The notes below the pieces were generated by a model. The model worked only from the letters and a program-made list of their open reading frames with translations, had not been told where the DNA came from and made no database searches. A DNA stretch of 64,000 nucleotides from Candidatus Planktophila sp. (GTDB lineage Bacteria; Actinomycetota; Actinomycetes; Nanopelagicales; Nanopelagicaceae). A program made the position numbers and the translations under genes. Of the stretch, positions 37,290 through 45,528 are shown piece after piece (position 1 is the stretch's first letter; every line of letters starts with the position of its first letter). The stretch spans positions 62,001 through 126,000 of the forward strand of contig JAUXRP010000017.1 of assembly GCA_030681675.1 (NCBI GenBank). The letters run 5' to 3'.

Positions 37290-37309
37290 TTACTTACTTA
37301 AGTAAGTAA
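37290..37309. promoter_or_regulatory. 20-bp perfect palindrome, probable ROK operator
   Basis: TTACTTACTTAAGTAAGTAA is fully self-complementary, with each arm an ACTT direct repeat. It ends 25 bp before the ROK ATG on the minus strand, where an autoregulating repressor would bind. No second copy was noticed at the internal gaps of the operon, apart from a short ACTTACT before the binding-protein gene. Confidence 0.75.
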
Positions 37310-37436
37310 GTGGAGACTAAATCTCTAATGGGTAGAAAGCAATAGCAATCGAATTATTTTTCATATCGATTTGGTAACGAAATGATCAGAGGATGTTGGC
37401 GACACGCATCGATTTGTCAGTGGCACCTGCTACTTT

Positions 37437-37452
37437 TCGAACAGGTGTTCGG
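37437..37452 (+). promoter_or_regulatory. LexA (SOS) box of recA
   Basis: TCGAACAGGTGTTCGG contains the perfect GAAC-N4-GTTC core and matches the TCGAAC-N4-GTTCGA actinobacterial LexA consensus at all but the last base. It lies directly before the -10-like TATCCT (37454-37459), within the promoter spacer, where LexA would block polymerase. Confidence 0.9.
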
Positions 37453-37504
37453 TTATCCTAACCCTGTACAACCAGAGCGGTTCCACCTTCCGCGCTCGCT
37501 TTGC

Positions 37505-37568
37505 CCACAGCCTCTGTGGTCAGGAGTGAACTCCGTCGGTGGGTCTCCGTACCTTCTGGGCCAGACCC
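37505..37568 (+). promoter_or_regulatory. recA leader with three consecutive hairpins
   Basis: CCACAG/CTGTGG (37505-37510 / 37514-37519, 3-nt loop), GGAG/CTCC (37523-37526 / 37531-37534), and GGGTCT/AGACCC (37541-37546 / 37563-37568) follow one another in the GC-rich 5' UTR. None has a U-tract. Function unknown. Confidence 0.5.
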
Positions 37569-37614
37569 AAACGAACTGTCGTAATGACAAGTGCGTTCTA
37601 TCGAAAGGAATGAA

Positions 37615-38709
37615 GTGGCTACTGAAAAAAATAATAAAGCACACGATGCTGCAGCAGAAAAAGCAACCACCGAACGCCAAAAGGCGCTCGACACAGCCCT
37701 AGCCCAGATCGAACGTCAATTTGGAAAAGGCTCAGTTATGAAGATGTCAGATCGCGCTAACCAGATTGTTGAAGTAATTCCAACTGGCTCCATTGCACTC
37801 GACATCGCACTTGGAGTCGGTGGATTACCGCGAGGTCGAATTGTAGAGATCTACGGACCCGAGTCTTCGGGTAAGACAACTCTTGCATTGCATGCAATCG
37901 CAAATGCACAAAAGGCTGGTGGTATTTGTGCATTCATCGATGCAGAACATGCCTTCGATGCTGAGTATGCAAAGAAGCTAGGAGTTGATATTGACGCGCT
38001 ATTAGTTTCACAGCCCGACACTGGTGAGCAAGCTTTAGAGATCATGGATATGTTAATTCGCTCCGGCGCACTCGACCTTGTCGTTGTTGACTCAGTTGCC
38101 GCTCTCGTTCCACGTGCTGAGATCGAAGGCGAGATGGGTGATTCGCATATGGGACTACAGGCCCGACTCATGTCACAGGCCTTGCGTAAAATTACTGGAG
38201 CTCTTCATCAATCTAAGACAACTGCGATTTTTATTAACCAGTTGCGTGAAAAAATCGGTGTCTTCTTCGGATCCCCTGAAACTACTACAGGTGGCAAAGC
38301 ATTAAAGTTCTATGCATCAGTTCGCTTAGATATTCGCCGAATTGAAACTCTTAAAGATGGACAAGAGGCCGTTGGTAACCGCACACGCGTTAAAGTTGTT
38401 AAAAATAAGATGGCACCGCCATTTAAGCAGGCCGAGTTCGACATTATTTACGGAACTGGTATCTCTCGTGAGGGCTCTTTAATTGACATGGGCGTCGACA
38501 TCGGAATCGTAAAGAAATCCGGTGCCTGGTATACATATGAGGCCGATCAACTCGGTCAGGGCAAGGAGAATGCACGTACCTTCCTTCTCGATAATCCAGA
38601 TCTTTCAAATGAGATTGAGAGCAAGATTCGCGCTCACTTTGCACCAGTACAGGTCGATGCCGACTTAATTGCAGCCATTGATGAGGCTGCAGCAGAGGTT
38701 GATTTCTAA
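37615..38709 (+). CDS. recA: recombinase RecA
   Basis: Strand-exchange protein and LexA co-protease. 364 aa from GTG 37615, preceded by AAAGGA with 5-nt spacing; the earlier in-frame start at 37591 lacks an RBS. Walker [10 protein letters not shown] is at 81-89, Walker B in [15 protein letters not shown] loop L1 is [23 protein letters not shown] and L2 follows [35 protein letters not shown]. The C-terminus is acidic. No intein. recX follows directly, the standard pairing. Confidence 0.98.
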   Translation: MATEKNNKAHDAAAEKATTERQKALDTALAQIERQFGKGSVMKMSDRANQIVEVIPTGSIALDIALGVGGLPRGRIVEIYGPESSGKTTLALHAIANAQKAGGICAFIDAEHAFDAEYAKKLGVDIDALLVSQPDTGEQALEIMDMLIRSGALDLVVVDSVAALVPRAEIEGEMGDSHMGLQARLMSQALRKITGALHQSKTTAIFINQLREKIGVFFGSPETTTGGKALKFYASVRLDIRRIETLKDGQEAVGNRTRVKVVKNKMAPPFKQAEFDIIYGTGISREGSLIDMGVDIGIVKKSGAWYTYEADQLGQGKENARTFLLDNPDLSNEIESKIRAHFAPVQVDADLIAAIDEAAAEVDF

Positions 38710-38774
38710 TTAGCCTCAACTTCACAAAAGTTGACCATGGCGCTGACCCTTACGAACTCGCACACACGATTGCA

Positions 38775-39218
38775 TTGAATGCACTCGTTACGCGAGCCAA
38801 GAGTAAGGGTGAGCTCCTGGCTCATCTTAAAAAGCGCGGCATAACCGATGAGGTTGCCAATGCAATCATCTATCGCCTTCAAGAGGCGGGGTTGATAAAT
38901 GATGCCGAGTTCGCAAAAGCGTGGACGCAGTCGCGACACAACGCAAAGAAATTATCTAAGCGGATGATCGCCGGTGAGCTGCGAACTAGGGGAGTTGATC
39001 AACTCTCTATCGATACTGCTTTAGATGAGATCGATGGAGAAGATGAGTACCGAATGGCATTTTCTCTTGCGATGAAAAAATATTCAACAATGTCACGGTT
39101 GGAGGCCGAAGTGCAGATCCGACGAATTCAATCGCTCTTGCAGCGTAAAGGTTTTGGCTTTGATGTTATAGGGCGAGTCATTCGCGAATTAGATATTCAC
39201 TCAGGCGAGCTGCTGTAG
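38775..39218 (+). CDS. recX: RecA regulator RecX
   Basis: Modulates RecA filaments. From TTG 38775 it is 147 aa, with three RecX helical repeats (SKGELLAHLKKRGITDEVANAIIYRLQEAGLINDAEFAKAW; RMIAGELRTRGVDQLSIDTALDEI; RLEAEVQIRRIQSLLQRKGFGFDVIGRVI). Recognisable RecX sequence (DPYELAHTIALNAL) continues in frame upstream of the TTG, but the only near-cognate start that would include it is ATT at 38709, touching the recA stop; TGA at 38700 closes the frame. The real start may therefore be non-canonical. The 3' end overlaps the convergent iclR gene by 41 bp. Confidence 0.85.
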   Translation: MNALVTRAKSKGELLAHLKKRGITDEVANAIIYRLQEAGLINDAEFAKAWTQSRHNAKKLSKRMIAGELRTRGVDQLSIDTALDEIDGEDEYRMAFSLAMKKYSTMSRLEAEVQIRRIQSLLQRKGFGFDVIGRVIRELDIHSGELL

Positions 39219-39894
39219 CGACAACTGCCGCTGCATGAATGCGGCCAGGTTGGCGACCTAAGCGTTCAATTGGTCCGCTAATACTTACGGCGGCTATTAC
39301 TTTTCCATTTGGTGCTCTCACAGGGGCCGATACCGATGTAACTCCAGCTTCGCGCTCTCCAACAGACTGTGCCCATCCGCGCCGACGATCTGCTGCTAAC
39401 TGGGCGGCGGTAAAGCGAGCGTTAATTAAACCCCGGTGAATTTTTTCACTATCTTCCCACGCCAATAAAATTTGGGCAGCCGAACCTGCAGCCATCGTCA
39501 ATGCACTTCCTACTGGAACCGAGTCGCGAAGACCTGAGAGGCGCTCGGCAACGGCTACGCAGATGCGCTGATCGCCCTGTCGTTTATACAACTGCGCACT
39601 CTCTCCCGTTGCATCCCGTAAGGCGGCAAGAGCAGGGCCGGCGGCGGCGAGTAAGCGATCTTCACCGGCGGCTGAACTCAACTCACCGCTGCGAGCCCCG
39701 ATAGTGAAGCGTCCTGATAAGTCGCGTGAAACGAGCCGATGAAATTCAAGGGCAACTGCCAATCGATGCGCAGTAGGACGAGCGATGCCTGTTGCGGCAA
39801 CGAGTTCTGCTAAAGAGTGAGGTCCTGCCTCTAACGTGCTCAAAATCGCTACGGCTTTGTCTAATACGCCAACTCCGCTATTCTTTCTGACCAT
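39178..39894 (-). CDS. IclR family regulator (LtbR/NdgR type)
   Basis: 238 aa. N-terminal winged helix (GVLDKAVAILSTLEAGPHSLAELVAATGIARPTAHRLAVALEFHRLV) and an IclR effector domain (GESAQLYKRQGDQRICVAVAERLSGLRDSVPVG; REAGVTSVSAPVRAPNGKVIAAVSISGP). It is divergent from leuC, the arrangement of LtbR (Corynebacterium) and NdgR (Streptomyces), which control leuCD and related amino-acid genes. Probably leaderless from TAATAT at 39901-39906. Confidence 0.92.
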   Translation of the reverse strand: MVRKNSGVGVLDKAVAILSTLEAGPHSLAELVAATGIARPTAHRLAVALEFHRLVSRDLSGRFTIGARSGELSSAAGEDRLLAAAGPALAALRDATGESAQLYKRQGDQRICVAVAERLSGLRDSVPVGSALTMAAGSAAQILLAWEDSEKIHRGLINARFTAAQLAADRRRGWAQSVGEREAGVTSVSAPVRAPNGKVIAAVSISGPIERLGRQPGRIHAAAVVATAARLSEYLIRE

Positions 39895-39900
39895 AGAGTG

Positions 39901-39930
39901 ATATTAGCATCCCACTATTTGATATGGCAA
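39901..39930 (-). promoter_or_regulatory. promoter of the iclR gene, overlapping the leuC control region
   Basis: On the minus strand TTGCCA (39925-39930), an 18-bp spacer and TAATAT (39901-39906) precede the iclR ATG by 6 nt, implying a leaderless mRNA. The 63-bp divergent gap also has to hold the leuC promoter, so one operator could control both genes. Confidence 0.6.
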
Positions 39931-39957
39931 TATTAAGGTATAGGAGTAAAAAACAAG

Positions 39958-41349
39958 ATGGCTAACACATTAGCGGAGAAAATTTGGGACGAGCATATCG
40001 TGCGTGCCGCCGCAGGAGAGCCTGACCTTTTATATATCGATCTACACCTCATTCATGAAGTTACTAGCCCACAGGCCTTTGACGGTCTTCGCCTTGCAGG
40101 TCGCAGAGTACGACGTCCAGATCTAACTATTGCAACTGAAGACCACAATGTTCCTACTCAAAATATCGATCGACCTATAGCTGATCCAGTTTCAAAGTTA
40201 CAAGTCGATACATTGCGCGCAAATTGCGCAGAGTTCGGTGTGCGTCTTCACTCGCTAGGAGATAAAGATCAGGGAGTAGTTCACGTGGTTGGACCCCAGC
40301 TTGGTCTGACGCAGCCAGGAATGACAATCGTTTGTGGAGATTCGCACACATCAACGCACGGCGCTTTTGGGGCTCTTGCCTTTGGTATTGGAACATCTGA
40401 AGTTGAACATGTATTAGCAACACAGACTCTTCCTTTGGCCCGTCCTAAGACGATGGCTATTAATGTTAATGGAACCTTAAAACACGGTGTGACGTCTAAG
40501 GATATTATTTTGGCGATAATTGCAAAAATCGGTACAGGTGGTGGGCAGGGATATATCATCGAGTACCGTGGTGAAGCAATCCGTGCTTTATCTATGGAAT
40601 CACGAATGACAGTGTGCAATATGTCTATTGAGGCGGGCGCACGCGCCGGTTTGATAGCACCCGATCAAACTACCTTTGATTATATAAAAGGTAAGCCACA
40701 TGCACCGCACGATTTTGATGCAGCACTAGCTTATTGGGAAACTCTATTTACCGATGAGGATGCGAAATTTGATGTAGAAGTTTCTATTAATGCCGACGAA
40801 ATTGAACCATTCGTTACCTGGGGAACAAATCCTGCTCAAGGTGCGCCACTTAATTCACATGTTCCTAATCCTGCCGATTTAGAAGATGATGAGGCGCGAG
40901 GAGCTGCAGAACGTGCATTGATTTATATGGGTCTTGAGGCTGGAATGCCCCTTAAAAACATAGTCATTGACACTGTTTTTTTGGGCTCTTGCACCAATGG
41001 TCGAATCGAAGATTTGCGAGCCGCAGCTCAGGTTATCAAAGGCAAGAAAATTGCAAGGACGCTTCGCATGTTAGTAGTACCTGGTTCTGCCAGAGTGCGT
41101 TTAGAGGCCGAAGCTGAAGGTTTAGATAGAGTATTCATCGACGCCGGCGCCGAATGGCGAAATGCTGGTTGCTCAATGTGTTTAGGCATGAATCCAGATC
41201 AACTCGCCGTCGGAGAGCGCGCGGCATCGACATCAAATAGAAACTTTGAAGGCCGACAAGGCAAAGGTGGTCGTACTCACTTAGTAAGTCCACTTGTGGC
41301 TGCAGCAACGGCGCTGCGTGGCACACTTTCATCACCGGCAGATTTGTAG
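39958..41349 (+). CDS. leuC: 3-isopropylmalate dehydratase large subunit
   Basis: Aconitase-family [4Fe-4S] enzyme interconverting 2- and 3-isopropylmalate in leucine synthesis. 463 aa. Cluster Cys residues are C345 ([12 protein letters not shown]), C405 and C408 ([12 protein letters not shown]). [26 protein letters not shown] and [32 protein letters not shown] are further family blocks. TAGGAG lies 11 nt before the ATG. leuD follows after 15 bp. Confidence 0.97.
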   Translation: MANTLAEKIWDEHIVRAAAGEPDLLYIDLHLIHEVTSPQAFDGLRLAGRRVRRPDLTIATEDHNVPTQNIDRPIADPVSKLQVDTLRANCAEFGVRLHSLGDKDQGVVHVVGPQLGLTQPGMTIVCGDSHTSTHGAFGALAFGIGTSEVEHVLATQTLPLARPKTMAINVNGTLKHGVTSKDIILAIIAKIGTGGGQGYIIEYRGEAIRALSMESRMTVCNMSIEAGARAGLIAPDQTTFDYIKGKPHAPHDFDAALAYWETLFTDEDAKFDVEVSINADEIEPFVTWGTNPAQGAPLNSHVPNPADLEDDEARGAAERALIYMGLEAGMPLKNIVIDTVFLGSCTNGRIEDLRAAAQVIKGKKIARTLRMLVVPGSARVRLEAEAEGLDRVFIDAGAEWRNAGCSMCLGMNPDQLAVGERAASTSNRNFEGRQGKGGRTHLVSPLVAAATALRGTLSSPADL

Positions 41350-41364
41350 AGGGGCGAAAAGAGA

Positions 41365-41964
41365 ATGGAAAAATTTATTAAGCACACGGGTAGCGCAGTT
41401 CCACTTCGTCGTAGCAATGTAGATACTGATCAAATTATTCCTGCCGTTTATTTAAAGCGTGTAACTCGCAGTGGATTTGAAGATGGATTATTCTCGGCTT
41501 GGAGAAGTGACCCTGAGTTTGTACTCAACAATCCGTCCTATGGCGATGCAACGATATTAGTTGCTGGCGTAGATTTTGGTACGGGTTCATCTCGCGAACA
41601 TGCAGTGTGGGCGCTGCAAAACTATGGCTTTAAAGTTGTCATCTCTAGCCGCTTTGCCGATATCTTTCGAGGTAACTCCTTAAAAGGTGGACTCTTAACG
41701 GTAATTTTGGATCAAAGCGAAGTTGAGGCGATGTGGCTTGCCATTGAGGCCGATCCGACAACCCAGATAAGCGTTGATTTAGAGCGCCGAAGCGTTTCAT
41801 ATAACGACGTTGTTCTTGGATATACAATCGATGATTACACCCGCTGGCGATTAATGGAGGGTCTGGATGACATCGGTTTAACCATTAAAAACAGTGATTC
41901 CATCGATATTTTTGAGAAATCACGCCCACATTACAAGCCTCTTACGCTTCCAATTCGCGCTTAA
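41365..41964 (+). CDS. leuD: 3-isopropylmalate dehydratase small subunit
   Basis: Swivelling small subunit of the LeuCD heterodimer. 199 aa. [66 protein letters not shown] and the C-terminal region are typical. AGGGGCGAAAAGAG precedes the ATG as SD. Partner of leuC in the same operon. Confidence 0.97.
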   Translation: MEKFIKHTGSAVPLRRSNVDTDQIIPAVYLKRVTRSGFEDGLFSAWRSDPEFVLNNPSYGDATILVAGVDFGTGSSREHAVWALQNYGFKVVISSRFADIFRGNSLKGGLLTVILDQSEVEAMWLAIEADPTTQISVDLERRSVSYNDVVLGYTIDDYTRWRLMEGLDDIGLTIKNSDSIDIFEKSRPHYKPLTLPIRA

Positions 41965-42017
41965 TTCGATAAAAACAGGCGTAAATCACTGATTATCTAT
42001 CAGGGGAGCGTGAATTG

Positions 42018-42050
42018 AGAGAACCCTCAAGGCTCAATCGAGAGTTTTCT
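42018..42050 (+). terminator. imperfect hairpin downstream of leuD, possible terminator
   Basis: AGAGAACCCTC (42018-42028) pairs with GAGAGTTTTCT (42040-42050) with one G-U and one mismatch around an 11-nt loop, 54 nt after the leuD stop. The tail is not a clean U-tract, so intrinsic termination is uncertain. Confidence 0.35.
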
Positions 42051-42157
42051 ATGCGTAAAACAGGTGATTTTTAAGGAATTTTGTGCAAAATAAATATTGC
42101 GACACACCTATATGAATAAGCACTACACACCTAATAGGCGCGTAAGTTTAAGAACAC

Positions 42158-42175
42158 GTTAAGCGATTGCTTAAC
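42158..42175. promoter_or_regulatory. inverted repeat upstream of the HU gene
   Basis: GTTAAGC-GATT-GCTTAAC is a perfect 7-bp dyad 27 bp before the HU start. It is a candidate operator or the -35 region of the HU promoter. The rest of 41965-42201 is AT-rich with no gene. Confidence 0.45.
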
Positions 42176-42201
42176 ATTTACACGTAAATAAGGGGATTTC
42201 A

Positions 42202-42621
42202 ATGAATAAGGCCCAATTCATTGCGGCGTTGTCACCACACTTCAACGACAGCAAGAAAGAAGCAGCTCACGCTGTAGAAATCGTTTTTGACACAATCGTT
42301 CGCACGCTATCAAAGGGCGAAGATGTAATGATCAACGATTTTGGCAAGTTCAAGAAGGTTGATCGCAAAGCACGTATGGGACGTAATCCATTCACTGGCG
42401 AGACAATCAAGATCAAGGCTTCAAAGAAGGCCCGTTTCTTGCCTGCTAAGGGCTTGAAAGATGTCATCTCAGGTGAGCGCAAGCTCGGACCTGCACCAAA
42501 GCCAGAACCAAAGCCAGTTGTTAAGGCTAAGGCTGTCGTTAAGGCGGCTAAGAAGGTTATTGCCAAGAAGGCTCCAGCTAAGAAGGTTGTTGCCAAAAAG
42601 GCTCCAGCTAAGAAAAAGTAA
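42202..42621 (+). CDS. hupB: HU-type nucleoid protein with Lys/Ala-rich C-terminal tail
   Basis: 139 aa. Residues 1-90 form the HU fold: MNKAQFIAALSPHFNDSKKEAAHAVEIVFDTIVRTL, DVMINDFGKFKKVDRKARMGRNPFTGETIKI and FLPAKGLKDVI, including the DNA-binding arms with RMGRNPFTG. From about 97 the tail is made of KPVVKAKAVVKAAKK and AKKAPAKKVV-type repeats, as in mycobacterial HupB. It compacts DNA and probably binds RNA. AAGGGG precedes the ATG, and a strong terminator follows. Confidence 0.95.
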   Translation: MNKAQFIAALSPHFNDSKKEAAHAVEIVFDTIVRTLSKGEDVMINDFGKFKKVDRKARMGRNPFTGETIKIKASKKARFLPAKGLKDVISGERKLGPAPKPEPKPVVKAKAVVKAAKKVIAKKAPAKKVVAKKAPAKKK

Positions 42622-42635
42622 ATCTTTAATAAGGG

Positions 42636-42670
42636 CGGGGTCGGCTGATGCTGGCCCCGTTTTTATTTTA
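42636..42670 (+). terminator. Rho-independent terminator of the HU gene
   Basis: CGGGGTC (42636-42642) pairs with GGCCCCG (42653-42659), then TTTTTATTTTA. This is the clearest intrinsic terminator in the window, 14 nt after the HU stop. Confidence 0.9.
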
Positions 42671-42677
42671 TCGGCAG

Positions 42678-42683
42678 TATTAT
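42678..42683 (+). promoter_or_regulatory. candidate -10 box for leaderless plsC transcript
   Basis: TATTAT lies 7 nt before ATG 42691, just after the HU terminator; there is no SD. It would drive plsC-gpsA-ddl. Confidence 0.5.
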
Positions 42684-42690
42684 TGCAACT

Positions 42691-43467
42691 ATGAGGGAGT
42701 ACAAGGTTTCTTATGCTCCACCAACTGGCAAACCTCTCGGTACGAATTTAACTTTTAAAATCTGTACAAAGATAGCCATCCCTGTGCTGAATTTAGTCGG
42801 AAAGAAACAGTGGCGAGGCGCACATTACATTCCCCAAACTGGTCGAATAATCGTTGCCAGCAATCACATTTCATACCTAGATGTTCTATTCCTGACTCAC
42901 TTTCTCTTCCGAAATGGTCGTGCACCTCGATACATTGGCAAAGAGGCAGTATTTAGGGTTCCAATTATTGGCAAAATTCTCCTTGCAGCTGGACAAGTAC
43001 CTGTGGTGCGTGAGAGCAAAGATGCATCCAAGGCACTAGTGCACGCCGTAAAATTACTCGAGGCGGGCCACTGTCTAGGCGTCTATCCAGAGGGCACACT
43101 CACGAGGGATCCAAAGGGTTGGCCGATGATTGCAAAAACTGGATTGGCCCGCTTGGCAATTATGACGAAGACACCAGTTATTCCAATTGCCCAATGGGGT
43201 TCGCAGATTGTCATGCCAACTTATGTGAAAAAGATTAAATTTTTTCCTCGCACACCCATCAAGATTTTAGTGGGCAAGCCCCTCGATTTATCGAATTGGT
43301 ATGGCAAGGAGAACGACCCCGTGGCATTAACTGAGGCAACAGCCTTTGTGATGCGGGCAATCACCGATCTACTTGAAGAGCTTCGGGGGGAAAAGCGCCC
43401 AATAGAAATCTTTGATCCACACAATTCAGATTTACCTCGCACCGGAAATTTTAAGAAAAAGCGATGA
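42691..43467 (+). CDS. plsC: 1-acyl-sn-glycerol-3-phosphate acyltransferase
   Basis: PlsC-family acyltransferase making phosphatidic acid. 258 aa. The catalytic HX4D motif is H59-x4-D64 (SNHISYLD), and the phosphate-binding block is YPEGTLTRD (132-140, FPEG variant). An N-terminal hydrophobic segment probably anchors it to the membrane. The gpsA start overlaps its stop by 4 bp, so three envelope-precursor genes, plsC-gpsA-ddl, are coupled. Confidence 0.92.
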   Translation: MREYKVSYAPPTGKPLGTNLTFKICTKIAIPVLNLVGKKQWRGAHYIPQTGRIIVASNHISYLDVLFLTHFLFRNGRAPRYIGKEAVFRVPIIGKILLAAGQVPVVRESKDASKALVHAVKLLEAGHCLGVYPEGTLTRDPKGWPMIAKTGLARLAIMTKTPVIPIAQWGSQIVMPTYVKKIKFFPRTPIKILVGKPLDLSNWYGKENDPVALTEATAFVMRAITDLLEELRGEKRPIEIFDPHNSDLPRTGNFKKKR

Positions 43468-44465
43468 GTAAAGTAACCGTCTTTGGGGCCGGGCAGTGGG
43501 GCAGCACGATGGCTCAGGTTTTAGTTGATGCCGGCAATCATGTTCTTATTTGTGGCCGGGATCAAAGGGTCGTAGATGAAATTAATCAGAGGCATACAAA
43601 TTCAAAGTACCTAGAGAGCAATGTTTTACCCACTGGCTTGCGCGCAACAACAGATTTACATGTGGCATTCGAATACTCATCAATCTATGTGTTAGCCGTT
43701 CCCGCTCAAACTCTGCGTGAGAATCTCAAAATTTGGAAACCATTTGCGGCTGAAAACGCCCTATTTATAAGCACTTTAAAAGGAGTTGAACTTTCAAGCT
43801 TACTGAGAATGTCTCAAATAATTGAAGAAGTCATGGAGACCTACAACGTTGCGATAATTACTGGGCCAAATCTTGCAAATGAATTAATTTTACGACAGCC
43901 CGCCGGTGCCGTAGTTGCTGCACATACAATGATTAACGCTGAAAAAATCGCCAAAATATTTTCAACGCCTTACTACCGTGTCTACACATCGATTGATGTA
44001 TTGGGTTGCGAATTTGCTGGTGCAATCAAATCCGTTATCGCCTTAGCTGTGGGCATGTCCATCGGCATGGGCTTTGGTGAAAATACTCAGGCCATGGTTA
44101 TAACTCGTGGTCTAAATGAAGTTGCACGTCTCTCTGCCGCTTATGGTGCAGATCCTCTGAGTGCTGCAGGATTAGCTGGAATGGGTGATTTAGTTGCAAG
44201 TTGTGGATCACCACTCTCACGCAATAGAACTTTCGGTGAGGTTTTAGGGCGCTCTGGGTCAATGGAGATTGCTAGAGAACAAGTAGTTAAAACCGTTGAA
44301 GGCATTGCCTCATCAGGTGCAGTTCTTGAAATCGCCCAGCGAATTGGTATTGAAGTTCCAGTGATTGAAGCCGTTGCAGATGTCTGTGCAGGTACCCTTA
44401 CTCCAATGCAAGCCTTTGACCGCTTAATGGAGATTACTACTCGATCTGAAAATTTTATCCGATGA
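43464..44465 (+). CDS. gpsA: glycerol-3-phosphate dehydrogenase [NAD(P)+]
   Basis: Makes glycerol 3-phosphate from dihydroxyacetone phosphate for phospholipids. 333 aa. The cofactor motif is GAGQWGSTMAQVL (7-19); ITGPNLANEL, the catalytic Lys in CEFAGAIKSVIALAVGMSIGMGFGENTQA, and LAGMGDLVASCGSPLSRNRTFG are characteristic. ATGA overlaps on both sides tie it to plsC and ddl. Confidence 0.95.
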   Translation: MSKVTVFGAGQWGSTMAQVLVDAGNHVLICGRDQRVVDEINQRHTNSKYLESNVLPTGLRATTDLHVAFEYSSIYVLAVPAQTLRENLKIWKPFAAENALFISTLKGVELSSLLRMSQIIEEVMETYNVAIITGPNLANELILRQPAGAVVAAHTMINAEKIAKIFSTPYYRVYTSIDVLGCEFAGAIKSVIALAVGMSIGMGFGENTQAMVITRGLNEVARLSAAYGADPLSAAGLAGMGDLVASCGSPLSRNRTFGEVLGRSGSMEIAREQVVKTVEGIASSGAVLEIAQRIGIEVPVIEAVADVCAGTLTPMQAFDRLMEITTRSENFIR

Positions 44466-45511
44466 AAAAAACCGCCGTTGCCATTATCTGTGGGGGTCGC
44501 AGTAGTGAACATGAGATTTCCTGTCTTTCTGCGGGCGGAGTTTTAGCGGGTTTGGATTCAGATAAGTTTGAAGCTGTCCTCATTGGAATCACTAAAGCTG
44601 GTAACTGGGTTCAGTTACCGAGTGGTTATCCATTAGCAATCATCAATGGGGTACTCCCAACCGTTGATGCGAGCCTCACACCCATAGTCGCCGATGTTCA
44701 TGGCTTCTCGGTTGACGGGAAACGATTGAGCATTGATGTTGTATTCCCAGTTCTTCACGGTCCATACGGAGAAGATGGCACCATTCAAGGCTTCTTCGAA
44801 ACCGCAGGTATTTCCTACGTTGGAAGTGGGGTGATGGCCTCGGCGGCGGCCATGGATAAGTCCTTTTCTAAGACTGTTTTTAGCGCAACGGGAATGCAGG
44901 TTGCAGGCGGCATCGTTGTCACTGAATCTGATTGGAAAGTTAAGAGTTCGGATACTTCCTATCCGGTATTTGTTAAGCCTGCACGAGGTGGTTCAAGTCG
45001 TGGAACTTATAAAGTTAAATCAGAAGCAGACCTTGAAGCGGCACTAGCTGATGCTTTTACCTTTGATCGTAAAGTTATGATTGAGCAGGCAATAAGTGGA
45101 CGAGAGATAGAGTGCGCAGTCCTTGAAAAAGATGGTGAGGTTCTGGCATCGGTTGTCGGGGAGATAGTGATAGATAGTAAGTTTGAGTTTTACGATTTTG
45201 AGGCGAAATATTTAGATGATGCAACAACAGTGCATGTTCCTGCCAATATTCCAGAAGCGGCAAGTGATGAGATTCGAGCAAATGCGGTGCAGGCCTTCAA
45301 AGCACTTGGATGCAGTGGTCTTGCGAGAGTTGATTTTTTCTATACAAATAAGGGCGAAGTCGTAATTAATGAGATCAACACAATGCCCGGATTTACCGGC
45401 ACGTCGATGTACCCAAAGCTCATGCAGGCCACGGGTATTACTTACATGTCACTGATCACGGCCTTAATTTCAACTGCATGTGCACGAACCAATGGCGTGC
45501 TAGGTAATTAA
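44462..45511 (+). CDS. ddl: D-alanine-D-alanine ligase
   Basis: ATP-grasp enzyme joining two D-Ala for peptidoglycan. 349 aa. IICGGRSSEHEISCLSAGGVLAGL at the N-terminus, VFPVLHGPYGEDGTIQGFFE, FVKPARGGSSRGTYKV, SGREIECAVLE and VVINEINTMPGFTGTSMYPKL are all family blocks, including the Mg ligands in the EINTMPG region. Co-translated with gpsA. Confidence 0.96.
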   Translation: MKKTAVAIICGGRSSEHEISCLSAGGVLAGLDSDKFEAVLIGITKAGNWVQLPSGYPLAIINGVLPTVDASLTPIVADVHGFSVDGKRLSIDVVFPVLHGPYGEDGTIQGFFETAGISYVGSGVMASAAAMDKSFSKTVFSATGMQVAGGIVVTESDWKVKSSDTSYPVFVKPARGGSSRGTYKVKSEADLEAALADAFTFDRKVMIEQAISGREIECAVLEKDGEVLASVVGEIVIDSKFEFYDFEAKYLDDATTVHVPANIPEAASDEIRANAVQAFKALGCSGLARVDFFYTNKGEVVINEINTMPGFTGTSMYPKLMQATGITYMSLITALISTACARTNGVLGN

Positions 45512-45528
45512 AAGGTAGAGGTAGGTTC

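Larger units (their letters stand above)
37266..37614. other. divergent regulatory region between ROK gene and recA (349 bp)
   Basis: No convincing gene lies here. From left to right it holds the ROK palindrome (37290-37309), a stretch with no clear signal, a LexA/SOS box (37437-37452) with a -10-like TATCCT (37454-37459), a roughly 150-nt recA leader with three hairpins, and the recA SD. Open frames crossing it on both strands lack start signals and family resemblance and overlap recA, so I reject them. Confidence 0.8.

Noticed and set aside
37382-37702. 106-aa plus-strand frame in the ROK-recA gap, and two minus-strand frames over 37453-37694
   Set aside because: They run through the LexA box, leader hairpins and recA start; their composition is non-coding-like and the overlap with recA is in the wrong frame.
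39895-39957. Leucine attenuator or T-box before leuC
   Set aside because: The gap is only 63 bp, with no Leu-rich leader peptide and no terminator/antiterminator; the divergent IclR regulator explains control.
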